Assembly (NCBI GenBank): GCA_036389675.1
Contig: DASVWI010000035.1
Span: 1 to 64,000, forward strand
DNA from: DASQYE01 sp036389675
Lineage (GTDB): Bacteria; Acidobacteriota; Blastocatellia; Pyrinomonadales; Pyrinomonadaceae
DNA: 64,000 nucleotides
Direction: 5' to 3'
Below the pieces are notes generated by a model. The model did not search any database and was not told the DNA's origin. It was given only the letters and a program-made list of their open reading frames with translations. The translations under genes and the position numbers were made by a program. Positions 45,171-54,292 of this stretch are shown piece after piece (position 1 is the stretch's first letter; every line of letters starts with the position of its first letter).

Positions 45171-45656
45171 TTAAGCCGCGATGTTCTGCTCCAAATCCCA
45201 CTTCCCGTCAACGACACCATTCTTGCCCACCTCCGCGTGCTGCGAGGTGAACTTCCAGGTGATCTTGTTGTAGTTGAGCGTCACGGTTTCGACAGGCTTG
45301 TCGCCTCCGCCGCCGCCGACGGAGATCGAAGAGATGAGCACGTTGCTCAGCGTGTATCTCATCAGCTCGATCACCGCTCCGGAATCGTTGCGACCGATGA
45401 CGATATCCACCTGCTTGAAGCCCTTGCCCTCACAGCAGCTCTGGGTCAGAACCGGCGATGCCTGATCTAAATACTTGGTGACGGTCATGTCCTGATGGTT
45501 GGGTTTGCCGGAGGTTCTTTCAGTGTTGCTCATGTCTCCGGTGACCTGCATGGCGACGCCGTGGCTGAACGAGAGCAGCTCCATCTTTTTCTCATAGCCT
45601 TTGAGCGTGCTTTCGCCCACCACATCTTTCCCCATATCCAGAATTATTACGTCCAT
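45171..45656 (-). CDS. hcp: T6SS tube protein Hcp (TssD)
   Basis: The protein has 161 residues from the ATG at 45656, chosen for the GGAGGAGATT ribosome site 4 bases upstream. The beta-barrel signatures are ILDMGKDVVGESTLKGYEKK at the start, LLSFSHGVAMQV, KYLDQASPVLTQSCCEGKGF, and the C-terminal ETVTLNYNKITWKFTSQ, all hallmarks of Hcp hexamers. It forms the inner tube and can chaperone small effectors. Its strong Shine-Dalgarno fits the need for many copies. It lies between tssC and tssE. Confidence 0.95.
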   Translation of the reverse strand: MDVIILDMGKDVVGESTLKGYEKKMELLSFSHGVAMQVTGDMSNTERTSGKPNHQDMTVTKYLDQASPVLTQSCCEGKGFKQVDIVIGRNDSGAVIELMRYTLSNVLISSISVGGGGGDKPVETVTLNYNKITWKFTSQHAEVGKNGVVDGKWDLEQNIAA

Positions 45657-45799
45657 AATCTCCTCCACAATTTTCTGAGTTAAGGTTGATTCAGATTTCA
45701 ACGACGATGCGTGTGTGCCCGAATGCGCTCGCCGGCGGCGGGGAAAGCACGAAAGGTTATTCGCCTCAAGCTATCCCCGCGCGCGCGGCGAGCGCGATC

Positions 45800-47425
45800 C
45801 TAGACGGCGGCGGGCGGCGGCAATTCCGCCACCAGACGAATCGAAGCCGTCAACTCCTCAAGCTGGAAATGCGGCCTGAGGTAAACGGTCGCGTTATAGC
45901 AGCCGGGCTTGCCCGGAATCTCCGAAACGTCAACCCTCGCTTCCCTGAGCGGGTACTGCGCCTTGGAAGTCTGCGAGGCGTTGTCGTTCAGAAGCACGTA
46001 ATCGGCGATCCACGTGTTGAGGAATTTCTCCACGTTCTCGCGCGTCATGAAGCTGCCGACCTTGTCGCGCATAATCACCTTGATGTAGTGGGCGAAACGC
46101 GACGCGGCGAGAATGTAGGGAAGCGAGCATGAGAGACGGGCGTTGGCCGTCGCCTTCGGGTCTTGATAGACCTTGGGCTTCTGCGTGGTCGCGCCGCCGA
46201 AGAAGGCCGCCTGATCCGTGTTCTTTCGATGGACGAGCGCAATGAAGCCCAGATCGCTCAGCTCCTTCTCACGCCGGTCTGTGATCGAGACTTCGACCGG
46301 GCACTTGAAGGCCACGTCGCCTTCCTTGGTCAGGAAGTTGATGGCGGGCAGCCCTTCGACGAGTCCGCCACCTTCGACGCCGCGAATCGCCGCCGTCCAC
46401 TTGTAGAGGCTAAAGGCATTGGTGATGCGCTGGGCCAGCAGGAAAGCCGGATTGCCCCACAGGAAGTTTTTGGTGCGCGGGTCTGCGCCGTCTGCCACCA
46501 TCTGCTCCTGAAAATTAATGTCATCGGCGGGCGAGCGACCGACGAGGGCTTCCCTCATGGGCTCCTTCGTCCTTTTGTCGAGCTTGGGAACGCCTTTGGC
46601 GGCGTCCACCTGCGTGTAGTCGTCTGAGCCGTAGGGCGAGCGCAGCAGGAAACGCGGCAGGCAGAGCGCCACATAGCGCGAGTCCTCGCTCTCGCGGAAC
46701 GACTTCCATTTGGCGAACAGGGTGCTGCCGAAAATCTTGGAGAGGTCGCGCGGCATACCCAGTTCCTCAAAGCTTGAGAGATCGAAAAGCCCGGGGTCAG
46801 CCGCCGCGATAAACGGCGCGTGAGCGGCAGCAGCCACCCCCGACATCTTCTCAAGGAATTCCAGATCGGGCGCGCTTCCCTCAAAGCGATAGTCCGCGAC
46901 CAGCATGCTGTAGGGCGAGCCGCCGAACGTGCCGTATTCCTCCTCGTAAATCTTCTTGAACTGGACGCTCTGGTCGAACTCGATGGCGTTGCTCAAGTCT
47001 TTGCGTATCTCTTCCTTGGTCGCGTCCAGCACGCGCAGCTTCAACTGGTCGCCGGTCTCCGTGTTCGAGACCAGATAGTGCAGCCCTCTCCATGTTGCCT
47101 CAAGCTCCTGAAAGCCTTCCTCGTGCATGACATTGCTGAGGCCCGTGTTGATCTCTTCGTCGAGCCGCGCGATACGATGCTGAAGCACCTGTATGATGTT
47201 CTCGACCGTCAGCGGGGAAGGTGCAGCGGGGGCGTTGGCGAGCGCCAGCGGATTATTCGTCGTATCGCTCGCCTCCCCGTATAGCTCCCCGACCATGTCG
47301 GCGGCGTTGACGAGCTGGTCGGCATCCTCTGGATTACGCGCCAGACCGGTGACCAGATCTTTAGACTTAGCCTGGGTCTTTAAAGCCTCGGCTTGTTGTT
47401 TCTTCGATTTTAGTGGGGTACTCAT
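45800..47425 (-). CDS. tssC: T6SS sheath large subunit TssC
   Basis: The protein has 541 residues, the usual length. It contains NVMHEEGFQELEATWRGLHY, LKLRVLDATKEEIRKDL and SVQFKKIYEEEYGTFGG; the core GSPYSMLVADYRF; and in the C-terminal half RFAHYIKVIMRDKVGSFMTR and YPLREARVDVSEIPGKPGCY, all highly conserved in TssC/VipB. With TssB it forms the contractile sheath recycled by ClpV. AAGGAG lies 8 bases before the ATG. The tssB fusion gene ends 13 bases upstream. Confidence 0.96.
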   Translation of the reverse strand: MSTPLKSKKQQAEALKTQAKSKDLVTGLARNPEDADQLVNAADMVGELYGEASDTTNNPLALANAPAAPSPLTVENIIQVLQHRIARLDEEINTGLSNVMHEEGFQELEATWRGLHYLVSNTETGDQLKLRVLDATKEEIRKDLSNAIEFDQSVQFKKIYEEEYGTFGGSPYSMLVADYRFEGSAPDLEFLEKMSGVAAAAHAPFIAAADPGLFDLSSFEELGMPRDLSKIFGSTLFAKWKSFRESEDSRYVALCLPRFLLRSPYGSDDYTQVDAAKGVPKLDKRTKEPMREALVGRSPADDINFQEQMVADGADPRTKNFLWGNPAFLLAQRITNAFSLYKWTAAIRGVEGGGLVEGLPAINFLTKEGDVAFKCPVEVSITDRREKELSDLGFIALVHRKNTDQAAFFGGATTQKPKVYQDPKATANARLSCSLPYILAASRFAHYIKVIMRDKVGSFMTRENVEKFLNTWIADYVLLNDNASQTSKAQYPLREARVDVSEIPGKPGCYNATVYLRPHFQLEELTASIRLVAELPPPAAV

Positions 47426-47438
47426 CGTTGTGCTCCTT

Positions 47439-48956
47439 CTAAGCTACAGTGATCGTAACGGTCGCGGTATTGCCAGCCACGACACCTGTCTCATCAGCCT
47501 TGGTCGAGGCCGTGACAGTGAAGCTGCCGTTTGCGGTCGAGTCCTGAGTCGGCTTGAACTTCACTCCGTCAGCGCCCTCGCTAGCAGTGATAAAGTTGTT
47601 GGGTGCGGGTTCTTTGATCTCCGTCGACCCGTTGGCCTTGAAGAGCTTGCCGCCCGTGATGTCTGTGATCTTGAAGTGTGTGATGGTCGCGTCGGCAGGG
47701 TCAAGGGTGATGACCAGCGCGGTGGTCATCGTGTTCTTCTGGGTCTGGACAGTAGCGGGAGTCACCTTCACCTTACCCCCCGCACCTGCTTGTGCAACGG
47801 TGATCGTCGCAATCACGGGGTCGCCGATCAGACCAGTGTTGTCAGCCTTGGTCGAGGCCGTGACAGTGAAGCTGCCGTTTGCGGTCGAGTTCTGAGTCGG
47901 CTTGAACTTCACTCCTATAGCGGCATCGGCGGCGGTGATGAAGTTATTTCCTTCCTTAATCTCCATCGTCTCATCGTCCTTGAAGAGCTTGCCGCCCGTG
48001 ATGTCTGTGATCTTGAAGTGTGTGATGCTCGGGTCGGCAGGGTCGGGAGTGATTTTCAGCGCGGGGGTCATCGTGTTCTTCTGGGTCTCGACAGTAGCGG
48101 GAGTCACCTTCACCTTACCCCTGGCAGGCGTACTTGCTTGTGTAACGGTGATCGTCGCAATCACGGGGTCGCCGGTCAGAACAGAGCCGTCCTTGTCGGT
48201 CGAAGCCTGCACGGTAAAGCTGCCTTCCTTAGTGTTGCCAGCAGCAGGCTTAAACTTCAATCCAGCCGCGCCCTCATCGGCAGTGATAACGCCGTTGGCG
48301 GTAATCTCAATCTTGCCGTCAGACTTGTAGAGATTGCCGCCCGTGATGTCTGTGATCTTGAAATGGGTGGCTTGGGGGCCGTTTTCACTGGGAGTGATGA
48401 TAAGGCCGCTGGTGGTCGGCGCGCCCGGCGTGGTCTCGGCATCGGTCACGGAAGGCGTACCGGGCGCGGGATACATCGCCTTGTAATAGTTACCGAGCGC
48501 CTTCTGGGCATCGGGGTCAAGCGCGTTGTAGGACTCTATAAACTTCCTCTGCAACTCTACGTTGCCGTCCAGCTTGGCGACGAGATTGGAGAGGCGCGTC
48601 CGGCTGTCGAACTTTTCGCTCAACGATGGCACGCGGCGCAGCACATTGAGGGGGTTGAAGTCGTCCAGCTTCTTGAAGGTCAACGAATCGGAATGGCCCG
48701 TCGTTTTCAGTTGCAAGGTCGGCGCGACTTTGTCCATGATCGTATCGAAGTTGTCGCGGTCAATCTCGACGTACTTGCGATCCTTGAGCGGCTTGCCCGG
48801 AGTTTTGGAGATGGTATTCCCCGAAAGATCGGCCATGATGCCGACCACGAAGGGAAGCTGCGTCTTGACGATGGAGCCTAAGGTCTCCACGTCGTAGGTG
48901 ATCTGGACTCGCGGGCGACGCACCCTGTCCAGCTTATGTTGTGTGCTTTCAGGCAT
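47439..48956 (-). CDS. tssB: T6SS sheath small subunit TssB fused to three adhesin-like repeats
   Basis: The protein has 505 residues against about 160-175 for normal TssB. Residues 1-162 are a complete TssB/VipA: RPRVQITYDVETLGSIVKTQ, LPFVVGIMADLSG, DRKYVEIDRDNFDTIM and FNPLNVLRRVPSL-like strings. Residues 184-272, 282-387 and 396-505 are three tandem repeats of the 'HFKITDITGGxL...' Ig/cadherin-like type (e.g. THFKITDITGGKLFK, GVKFKPTQNSTANGSFTVTA), otherwise seen in surface adhesins. Their C-terminal position would place them outside the sheath tube or hide them near ClpV contacts. AAAGGAG precedes the ATG. Confidence 0.93.
   Translation of the reverse strand: MPESTQHKLDRVRRPRVQITYDVETLGSIVKTQLPFVVGIMADLSGNTISKTPGKPLKDRKYVEIDRDNFDTIMDKVAPTLQLKTTGHSDSLTFKKLDDFNPLNVLRRVPSLSEKFDSRTRLSNLVAKLDGNVELQRKFIESYNALDPDAQKALGNYYKAMYPAPGTPSVTDAETTPGAPTTSGLIITPSENGPQATHFKITDITGGNLYKSDGKIEITANGVITADEGAAGLKFKPAAGNTKEGSFTVQASTDKDGSVLTGDPVIATITVTQASTPARGKVKVTPATVETQKNTMTPALKITPDPADPSITHFKITDITGGKLFKDDETMEIKEGNNFITAADAAIGVKFKPTQNSTANGSFTVTASTKADNTGLIGDPVIATITVAQAGAGGKVKVTPATVQTQKNTMTTALVITLDPADATITHFKITDITGGKLFKANGSTEIKEPAPNNFITASEGADGVKFKPTQDSTANGSFTVTASTKADETGVVAGNTATVTITVA
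47455..48405 (-). repeat. Three tandem ~342-345-bp repeats in the tssB extension
   Basis: The string beginning TTGCCGCCCGTGATG recurs at 47647, 47989 and 48334 (periods 342 and 345, both whole codons). Copies one and two on the + strand share long identical blocks, so the most C-terminal repeats duplicated most recently. Confidence 0.88.
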
Positions 48957-49042
48957 CGTAATCTCCTTTGGTAACGAGTTGAAGAATGATAATTATTGGC
49001 TTACAGTAGTGGTGTGGATAAGAGATTTTCACATTTCGAGTT

Positions 49043-50164
49043 TCAACCTCCCTCCTCTTTATTCGTAAGCTTGAGCAGCCGGTTAATCTCCTGCATCTCT
49101 CCTTCGTTGCGGATGATCTGCTGGAAAACCTCAAACAGGCTCATGCTTCCCCATTCGACGGCGCGTTTGACGAGATAGGGCGTCGGGCTGTGCGGCTCGG
49201 TCCTGAGCAGGTACTCCGCCGCCTCCGTCAATCGCCAGTAGGCTTCGGCCCGGCTGCGTATCGGCTGGGTCGTCCATATCTCGGCAGACGTTTCAAGGCT
49301 TGTTGCGGCGGCGGCGGCTGCCGTCGGCGGCATCTCATCCTCCTCTTCCGGCGCGGAGAGAGACGGCGTGTCAGGACGAGTGTGCAGAATGTCCGCGACG
49401 AGTTGTTGAATGGGCTCAAGCGTCTCTTTGAAACGCTGCAAGCCGGGAGATTGGTCTCCGAACTTTTCATCCAGCAATTCGTCCAGCGCCCGGCAGGCTT
49501 CGGCGCTCGCCGTCAAGTCCTCGAACAGCTCTACAAAAAACGGGGTCGGCGTGAACATGGCGCTGGCGTGGAAACGCGCGCGCGTCGGCTGGTTGCTGCT
49601 CTCGGCTGCCGCGAGCGCTTTCGGATTTCGCTCCACCGATTCTTCAAAGCGGCAGGCGCTCTCCCAGTCGGCAAAGGAATAGGGGAGAAGATCGTTGGTG
49701 GAATGTGGGGCCGTGATGTTGACGAGCTTGAGCTGCACGGAGAGCTTTTCGTTGATCCAGACGAACGTGCCGACGCGGTCTTCCGGGTCGCCTTCATTGA
49801 GTTGCGGGTGCAGGTGCTCCCAGAAGTTTTCGAGCAGCTCGTGGATGAGCTGCAACCCGGCGCTGCAACCCGCGAAGCCGTGGAGCTTGAGCCAGGCTTC
49901 CATCAGCCAGGCGGCGATCTGCGTATCCTTGGAGCGCATGGCGAGCGACTCCGTGCAGATGCGCTCGACCTTCTTCCAATCGGCCCGCTTCAAATCCGTT
50001 TTGTAGATGCCCTGCGTCAGCGAAGGGTCATCTTCGCGGCGTGCCTCGCGTATCTCGCGATAAGTTCCCTCGTGCAGCAGAAACTCTCCGGCGGGCTGCG
50101 AGCCGGAAATGGGGGACAACAATTTTGCCCAATCAATCACGTCGGGCACTGGCTTTGCGCTCAT
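49043..50164 (-). CDS. tssA: T6SS cap/baseplate protein TssA
   Basis: The protein has 373 residues. The ImpA-N domain is at the start (LLSPISGSQPAGEFLLHEGT, REARREDDPSLTQGI, then ADWKKVERICTESLAMRSKD and the helix LMEAWLKLHGFAGCSAGLQL), with FWEHLHPQLNEGDPEDR conserved in the family. The C-terminal half has a helical bundle ending in SRAEAYWRLTEAAEYLLRTE and SLFEVFQQIIRNEGEMQEIN. TssA directs tube and sheath priming. It lies between tssM (5 bases away) and tssB. Confidence 0.93.
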   Translation of the reverse strand: MSAKPVPDVIDWAKLLSPISGSQPAGEFLLHEGTYREIREARREDDPSLTQGIYKTDLKRADWKKVERICTESLAMRSKDTQIAAWLMEAWLKLHGFAGCSAGLQLIHELLENFWEHLHPQLNEGDPEDRVGTFVWINEKLSVQLKLVNITAPHSTNDLLPYSFADWESACRFEESVERNPKALAAAESSNQPTRARFHASAMFTPTPFFVELFEDLTASAEACRALDELLDEKFGDQSPGLQRFKETLEPIQQLVADILHTRPDTPSLSAPEEEDEMPPTAAAAAATSLETSAEIWTTQPIRSRAEAYWRLTEAAEYLLRTEPHSPTPYLVKRAVEWGSMSLFEVFQQIIRNEGEMQEINRLLKLTNKEEGG

Positions 50165-50169
50165 GCTGG

Positions 50170-53100
50170 TTATTCCTGTCCTGAACTTTGATAAGGGACT
50201 GCTGTTCTGTTCGTGAGCTTCGGCGCTTCTTCCGGGAAATCGTCCGGCAGATTCAAAGGCTCTTTCTTGCTCGGGGCCATCAGGCTGACGCGCATGAAGG
50301 CCACCACCTCGCGCGGTCGCAGGTCTTTGGACTGAGCCTGCTGGATATTGGCGGGCAGCGTCGCGTCGGGCATCGTCGGGACGACAAATTTGAGCGTGTA
50401 AGGCTCTATGTCAACGCCCATCACGCCGTTGTCGAAATCCGTCCCGCGCGCCCTGTGCTTGAGCAGGAGCAGGAGCAGCGACCAGTTATTGTTGAAGACG
50501 AGCGTGACGGTTTTCCCGTTGACCTTCATGTGCGAGAGCGACGACCCCCCGGAGGCCGGGCTGGTCGGAGAGTTGTTGGCCCAGCGCATCGTCAGCGTCA
50601 GGGGGTCTGTGTATCCCCAGTTCCCGACGGCCTCCGCGCCCTGATAGCTGTACTTCTTTTTCCCGACACCGAATTCCCAGTCGATGATCTGGTTCGCCCC
50701 GACCTCGTTGCTCTCGTTGACGCGAAACTTGAGGGCGAAGTCGAAGAGCGGGTAGAGCGGCTTCTTGTCCAGAAAGGAAGCGAAGAAGAGGCGCACCTGC
50801 TCCATCTGATCTAAGAACTCAAGGGCCGCTTTGGGAGAGATTCCGTACTTCTCACACTCTTGCAGGGCGGCGAGGGCCGCGACTTTATTCTCCGCCAGAA
50901 GCTTGAAGAAGGATTCGATGGCCTCGGGTGAGGCTTCCTCGAAAGGCTCTGTCTTCGGGACGGTGGAGAAGGGAAACTTTCCGGCCAGAGTACGATTGAA
51001 CCTCTCTTCAATCTTGTTATAGCTTTCCAGGCTCTTATAGAAATCGTCCTCTCTTTTCCGTCTGGCCCAGCGCTCGCTCTCCAGGGCGAGCTGCTCGTTG
51101 CGCTCTCTCTTCTCAAGGGCCAGTTGATTGCAGCGCACGTGGAAGGAGCGCCGCAGGGCGTTTCGCACCTGAATGAAATAGTCGCTGGAAGAGCCGGACT
51201 CGATGGTGAGCGTGTCGCAGTTGTCGGCGGTCACTTTATTCATCTCGACGCGGATGAAGTTTTCCAGCAGCGCGACGGTGTTGCCCGGCTTGCCGTTATC
51301 GTACTTATCCAGCTGGATGAGCAGCTTATTCCAATCAAGAGACCGCGAGCGGGGGGCGATAGAATTGGCCGCCATGAAATTGATGACGGGCAGGGCGTAT
51401 TGCCTGCCGAGCGCCGCGATGCCCGTTCTCTGGTCGGCCAGATACACGTCCAGCTCGTCGGCGTTGCTGACACCGAAGGCGGCGTAGGACTGGAACGGCT
51501 GATCCAGACTCCACATCGAGAAGAAGACTTCGGGAGTTTTGTATTGCGAGCGTGCGTAGAAATCCTCCGACGCGAACTCGACATCGATGGCCCTCATCAA
51601 TGAAGCTGTCTGGCCCTCGACCGCGCCGCGCAGGTGTATGTCTCTGGAGAGCGTGTCGGAGATGTCCAGCAGCTTCGACAGCAGAGACTGTGCCTGCTTG
51701 AAGTTCGCCAGCTCGGCCTCAAGGCTGGCCCTCGACGCCGATGCGCCGACCACCCGTTGTGGCGTTTGTACCCTGTAGGCGCGCTTGATGAGCGCCTCAA
51801 TCTTATTGGTCAGCGAATCGATCGCCGCCTGTCTGACGCGGCGGTCGAGCGTGTCGCGGTTCGCATAAGAGCTATTGCCGACGAATGTGGCGTAGTCCTG
51901 ATAGAGGGCGACGGCCTGTTGCAGAAGCTGTATGTCCCAGATGACAATCCGGCGGGCGGCGTGCTGGCGCTCCGGTTCCGGCTCGGCTTCCTCCGTCCGT
52001 CGCTCAAGCTCGGACTCCTTCGGCATGAACTTCTGTCTGGATAAATCGTTGAGAGCCCGCTTGAGCTCGCCCAGACCGGCGAGGATGGTCAGACCGTGGA
52101 AGGCCGCGCGCTTGTCGTCGAAGGTGCGTGTGGCGAGCCATGAGTTGTCGGGCATGGCGAGCAGGGTCTCGGCCTTTGAGATGTCGCTCAGATAGGCGTA
52201 GGAGACGCCCTTATCACTCAACGAATTCTCGTATAGCTCCTGAATCATCCCCTTGACCTTACACGCGGCCCTCTCCTTCACGTCCGCGTCCGAGGATTGA
52301 AGCGGACGGCCCGTCGCCTTACTCAAAGCGCGCTCGAAGATACTATTCTTCGTCGAATCGAATTGGCTGGGCAGCGGCGCATGGTGCAGGCTCAGGAGCA
52401 GCTTGTTGAGATCACCGACGCTGCCGCTGTGCTCCTGTATCAGGCTGTCATAGCGCCTGCGGTTTTCAATAAGCTCGCCGAGGCTTCCTATAAAGCCGCT
52501 GACCGAGGGGTCGCTATCGAAGCCGCAGCTGATCGAAGACCTCGCCTGCTCCGTCTCAGTGTCGAGCGCCGCATAGCAAGCCGCGTAGGAGTTGGCCGCG
52601 AGAAACAGCTTGCTCTCCGTCATGCAATTAAGCCGCTCTCGCATCGACTCGAAGATGACGTACTGGTAAGCGTCGCTGATGGACTCAGCGCTTCTCTCGT
52701 TGACGTTGCTGAACCAGGAGCTGGGGATGAAGGGCGAGAGCAATCCTTTGCCGTTTAAGCTCGACATGGCCTCAAACAGACGCGCCTCCCTGTTCTGAGC
52801 CTTCTCGTCGGGCACGCCCGTCTCTCTCTCGGCCTGTATCGCTTCGAGGTCTTCCTTCTCTAAGGTGAGGAAACTGTAGAAAGACCTCTCGCGCTCCTTG
52901 AGGCCGGGATAAGTCAGAAGCACTCCCAGCATTCCGATGAACGGGATGAAAAGCGAGAGAAGCTGCGCGGCCAGCACAAGGCGGTTGCGTGACAGCATCG
53001 TCCGGTTGATGGGCCGGGCCAGCAACTCTTCCTGAAAAATCTTTCGCTCGAACAGATGACCCAGAAAGGCCGGCCTCCGACCCGGCGGCGGCGGTGTTGT

Positions 53101-54279
53101 TGTTGCCATCACGGTCGGAGCTAAAGGCCGCGAAGGTTTGGGCTGCGGCAGGAGCCAGGCGATCTCCTGCTCTTTTGCATCCTGCGCGATAGTTGAAGCG
53201 GGAGCTTCGCTGCCGTTGCCTGCGCTGGCGCTGTCCCTGCCGTCGCCGCAGAAATAGATGCCGCGTAAAAAGAAAGGGTCGTGATAGGCGCTCTCTTTAA
53301 AAATCCGGTCGAGATAGACCTGAAGCGGCAATCGCATCGCGCGCATCTCGGAGGGCAGCTTGAATAGTTCGTCGCTGTTACTGAGCTTGCTGTGCCCGGC
53401 GAAGACCTCTAACTGTATTTGAAAGAGGTAGAGGTGGAGATTTTGAAACGCCTCCGTCACCCATTCCGAGCGATAGGCGATCTCGCGCGTGTAGGGGCTG
53501 GACCAGCCGAAGATTTCGTCGCGGTGCTTCGGTAGCACATGGCAGAAGCTCTTGAATCCCGTGATCTTGTCGCACTTGGTGACGAGGACGTAAACGGGGA
53601 AGTTCATCCCCAGCGTCTTCTGGACCAGCACCAGTTTTTTGTAGAGGTTCTGCGCCTTCTGCTCAAGCCCGCGTTTGCCCTCGGCGCTCGCGTTCAGTGC
53701 GGGCACAAGGTCGCTACAGGGGATGGTGAGGATGATGCCGTCCAGCGGTCGCTCCGGGCGATAACGCTTGAGCAGGCGGTTGAGGTAGTACCAGCCTTTG
53801 CCGTCGGAGGTTTCACCGTCGGCCCTGAGCACGTAATCCCCGGCCACGTCCAGCACGATGCCCTGATCGAAGAAGAACCAGTTGACGCCCTGCTTTGTGC
53901 CCGCGGCCTTTTCGTCCGGCATGTCGAACAGCAGGTTGAGGCCGGTGCTGCCAAGCAGGGTCGTCTTTCCAGAGCGCGCCGGGCCGACCATCAAGTACCA
54001 CGGAATCCTGTAGCGAGAATCTTTGCCGTAGGCGTAAGCGCGTATGCCCTTCATGGCCTTGATGAAGGAGAGCCGCAGCCCGGCGTTAGAGGTGTAGGGG
54101 CTAAGCTCTGCCGCCTCGTCCTGCGACGCCTCGGCATCAACGCCTGCGGCCAGCGCCGCCTGTGCTTCCTTTTTGCCCGAGTCCTGTCGGGCCTTCTTCA
54201 ATATGACATAGAGGAAGACGATGCCGACGACCAGCAACAGAACGACGAGCAGAATGTAAACCAAGGTCGGGGAGGACAT
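50170..54279 (-). CDS. tssM: T6SS membrane-complex ATPase-like protein TssM (IcmF)
   Basis: The protein has 1369 residues. N-terminal TM at about 6-27 (VYILLVVLLLVVGIVFLYVI), cytoplasmic GTPase-like domain with intact Walker A GPARSGKTTLLG (99-110), and a further TM near 440-460 (LLSLFIPFIGMLGVLLTYP). A large periplasmic part follows, with the C-terminal beta domain (SHMKVNGKTVTLVFNNNWS) that binds TssJ. It bridges both membranes with TssJ and TssL. A Pro-rich TATPPPPGRRP linker precedes the second TM. The start lies 13 bases after tssL. Confidence 0.95.
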   Translation of the reverse strand: MSSPTLVYILLVVLLLVVGIVFLYVILKKARQDSGKKEAQAALAAGVDAEASQDEAAELSPYTSNAGLRLSFIKAMKGIRAYAYGKDSRYRIPWYLMVGPARSGKTTLLGSTGLNLLFDMPDEKAAGTKQGVNWFFFDQGIVLDVAGDYVLRADGETSDGKGWYYLNRLLKRYRPERPLDGIILTIPCSDLVPALNASAEGKRGLEQKAQNLYKKLVLVQKTLGMNFPVYVLVTKCDKITGFKSFCHVLPKHRDEIFGWSSPYTREIAYRSEWVTEAFQNLHLYLFQIQLEVFAGHSKLSNSDELFKLPSEMRAMRLPLQVYLDRIFKESAYHDPFFLRGIYFCGDGRDSASAGNGSEAPASTIAQDAKEQEIAWLLPQPKPSRPLAPTVMATTTPPPPGRRPAFLGHLFERKIFQEELLARPINRTMLSRNRLVLAAQLLSLFIPFIGMLGVLLTYPGLKERERSFYSFLTLEKEDLEAIQAERETGVPDEKAQNREARLFEAMSSLNGKGLLSPFIPSSWFSNVNERSAESISDAYQYVIFESMRERLNCMTESKLFLAANSYAACYAALDTETEQARSSISCGFDSDPSVSGFIGSLGELIENRRRYDSLIQEHSGSVGDLNKLLLSLHHAPLPSQFDSTKNSIFERALSKATGRPLQSSDADVKERAACKVKGMIQELYENSLSDKGVSYAYLSDISKAETLLAMPDNSWLATRTFDDKRAAFHGLTILAGLGELKRALNDLSRQKFMPKESELERRTEEAEPEPERQHAARRIVIWDIQLLQQAVALYQDYATFVGNSSYANRDTLDRRVRQAAIDSLTNKIEALIKRAYRVQTPQRVVGASASRASLEAELANFKQAQSLLSKLLDISDTLSRDIHLRGAVEGQTASLMRAIDVEFASEDFYARSQYKTPEVFFSMWSLDQPFQSYAAFGVSNADELDVYLADQRTGIAALGRQYALPVINFMAANSIAPRSRSLDWNKLLIQLDKYDNGKPGNTVALLENFIRVEMNKVTADNCDTLTIESGSSSDYFIQVRNALRRSFHVRCNQLALEKRERNEQLALESERWARRKREDDFYKSLESYNKIEERFNRTLAGKFPFSTVPKTEPFEEASPEAIESFFKLLAENKVAALAALQECEKYGISPKAALEFLDQMEQVRLFFASFLDKKPLYPLFDFALKFRVNESNEVGANQIIDWEFGVGKKKYSYQGAEAVGNWGYTDPLTLTMRWANNSPTSPASGGSSLSHMKVNGKTVTLVFNNNWSLLLLLLKHRARGTDFDNGVMGVDIEPYTLKFVVPTMPDATLPANIQQAQSKDLRPREVVAFMRVSLMAPSKKEPLNLPDDFPEEAPKLTNRTAVPYQSSGQE

Positions 54280-54292
54280 GGCTTTTAAGGGC

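Noticed and set aside
47455..48405. CRISPR-like array
   Set aside because: The repeats are about 342 bp, coding and contiguous, not short direct repeats with spacers. No CRISPR array was seen anywhere in the window.
47193..48881. Long + strand open frame of 562 codons over tssB/tssC
   Set aside because: It mirrors the repeated tssB extension, so its own 'repeats' are the antisense image of real ones. No family signature.
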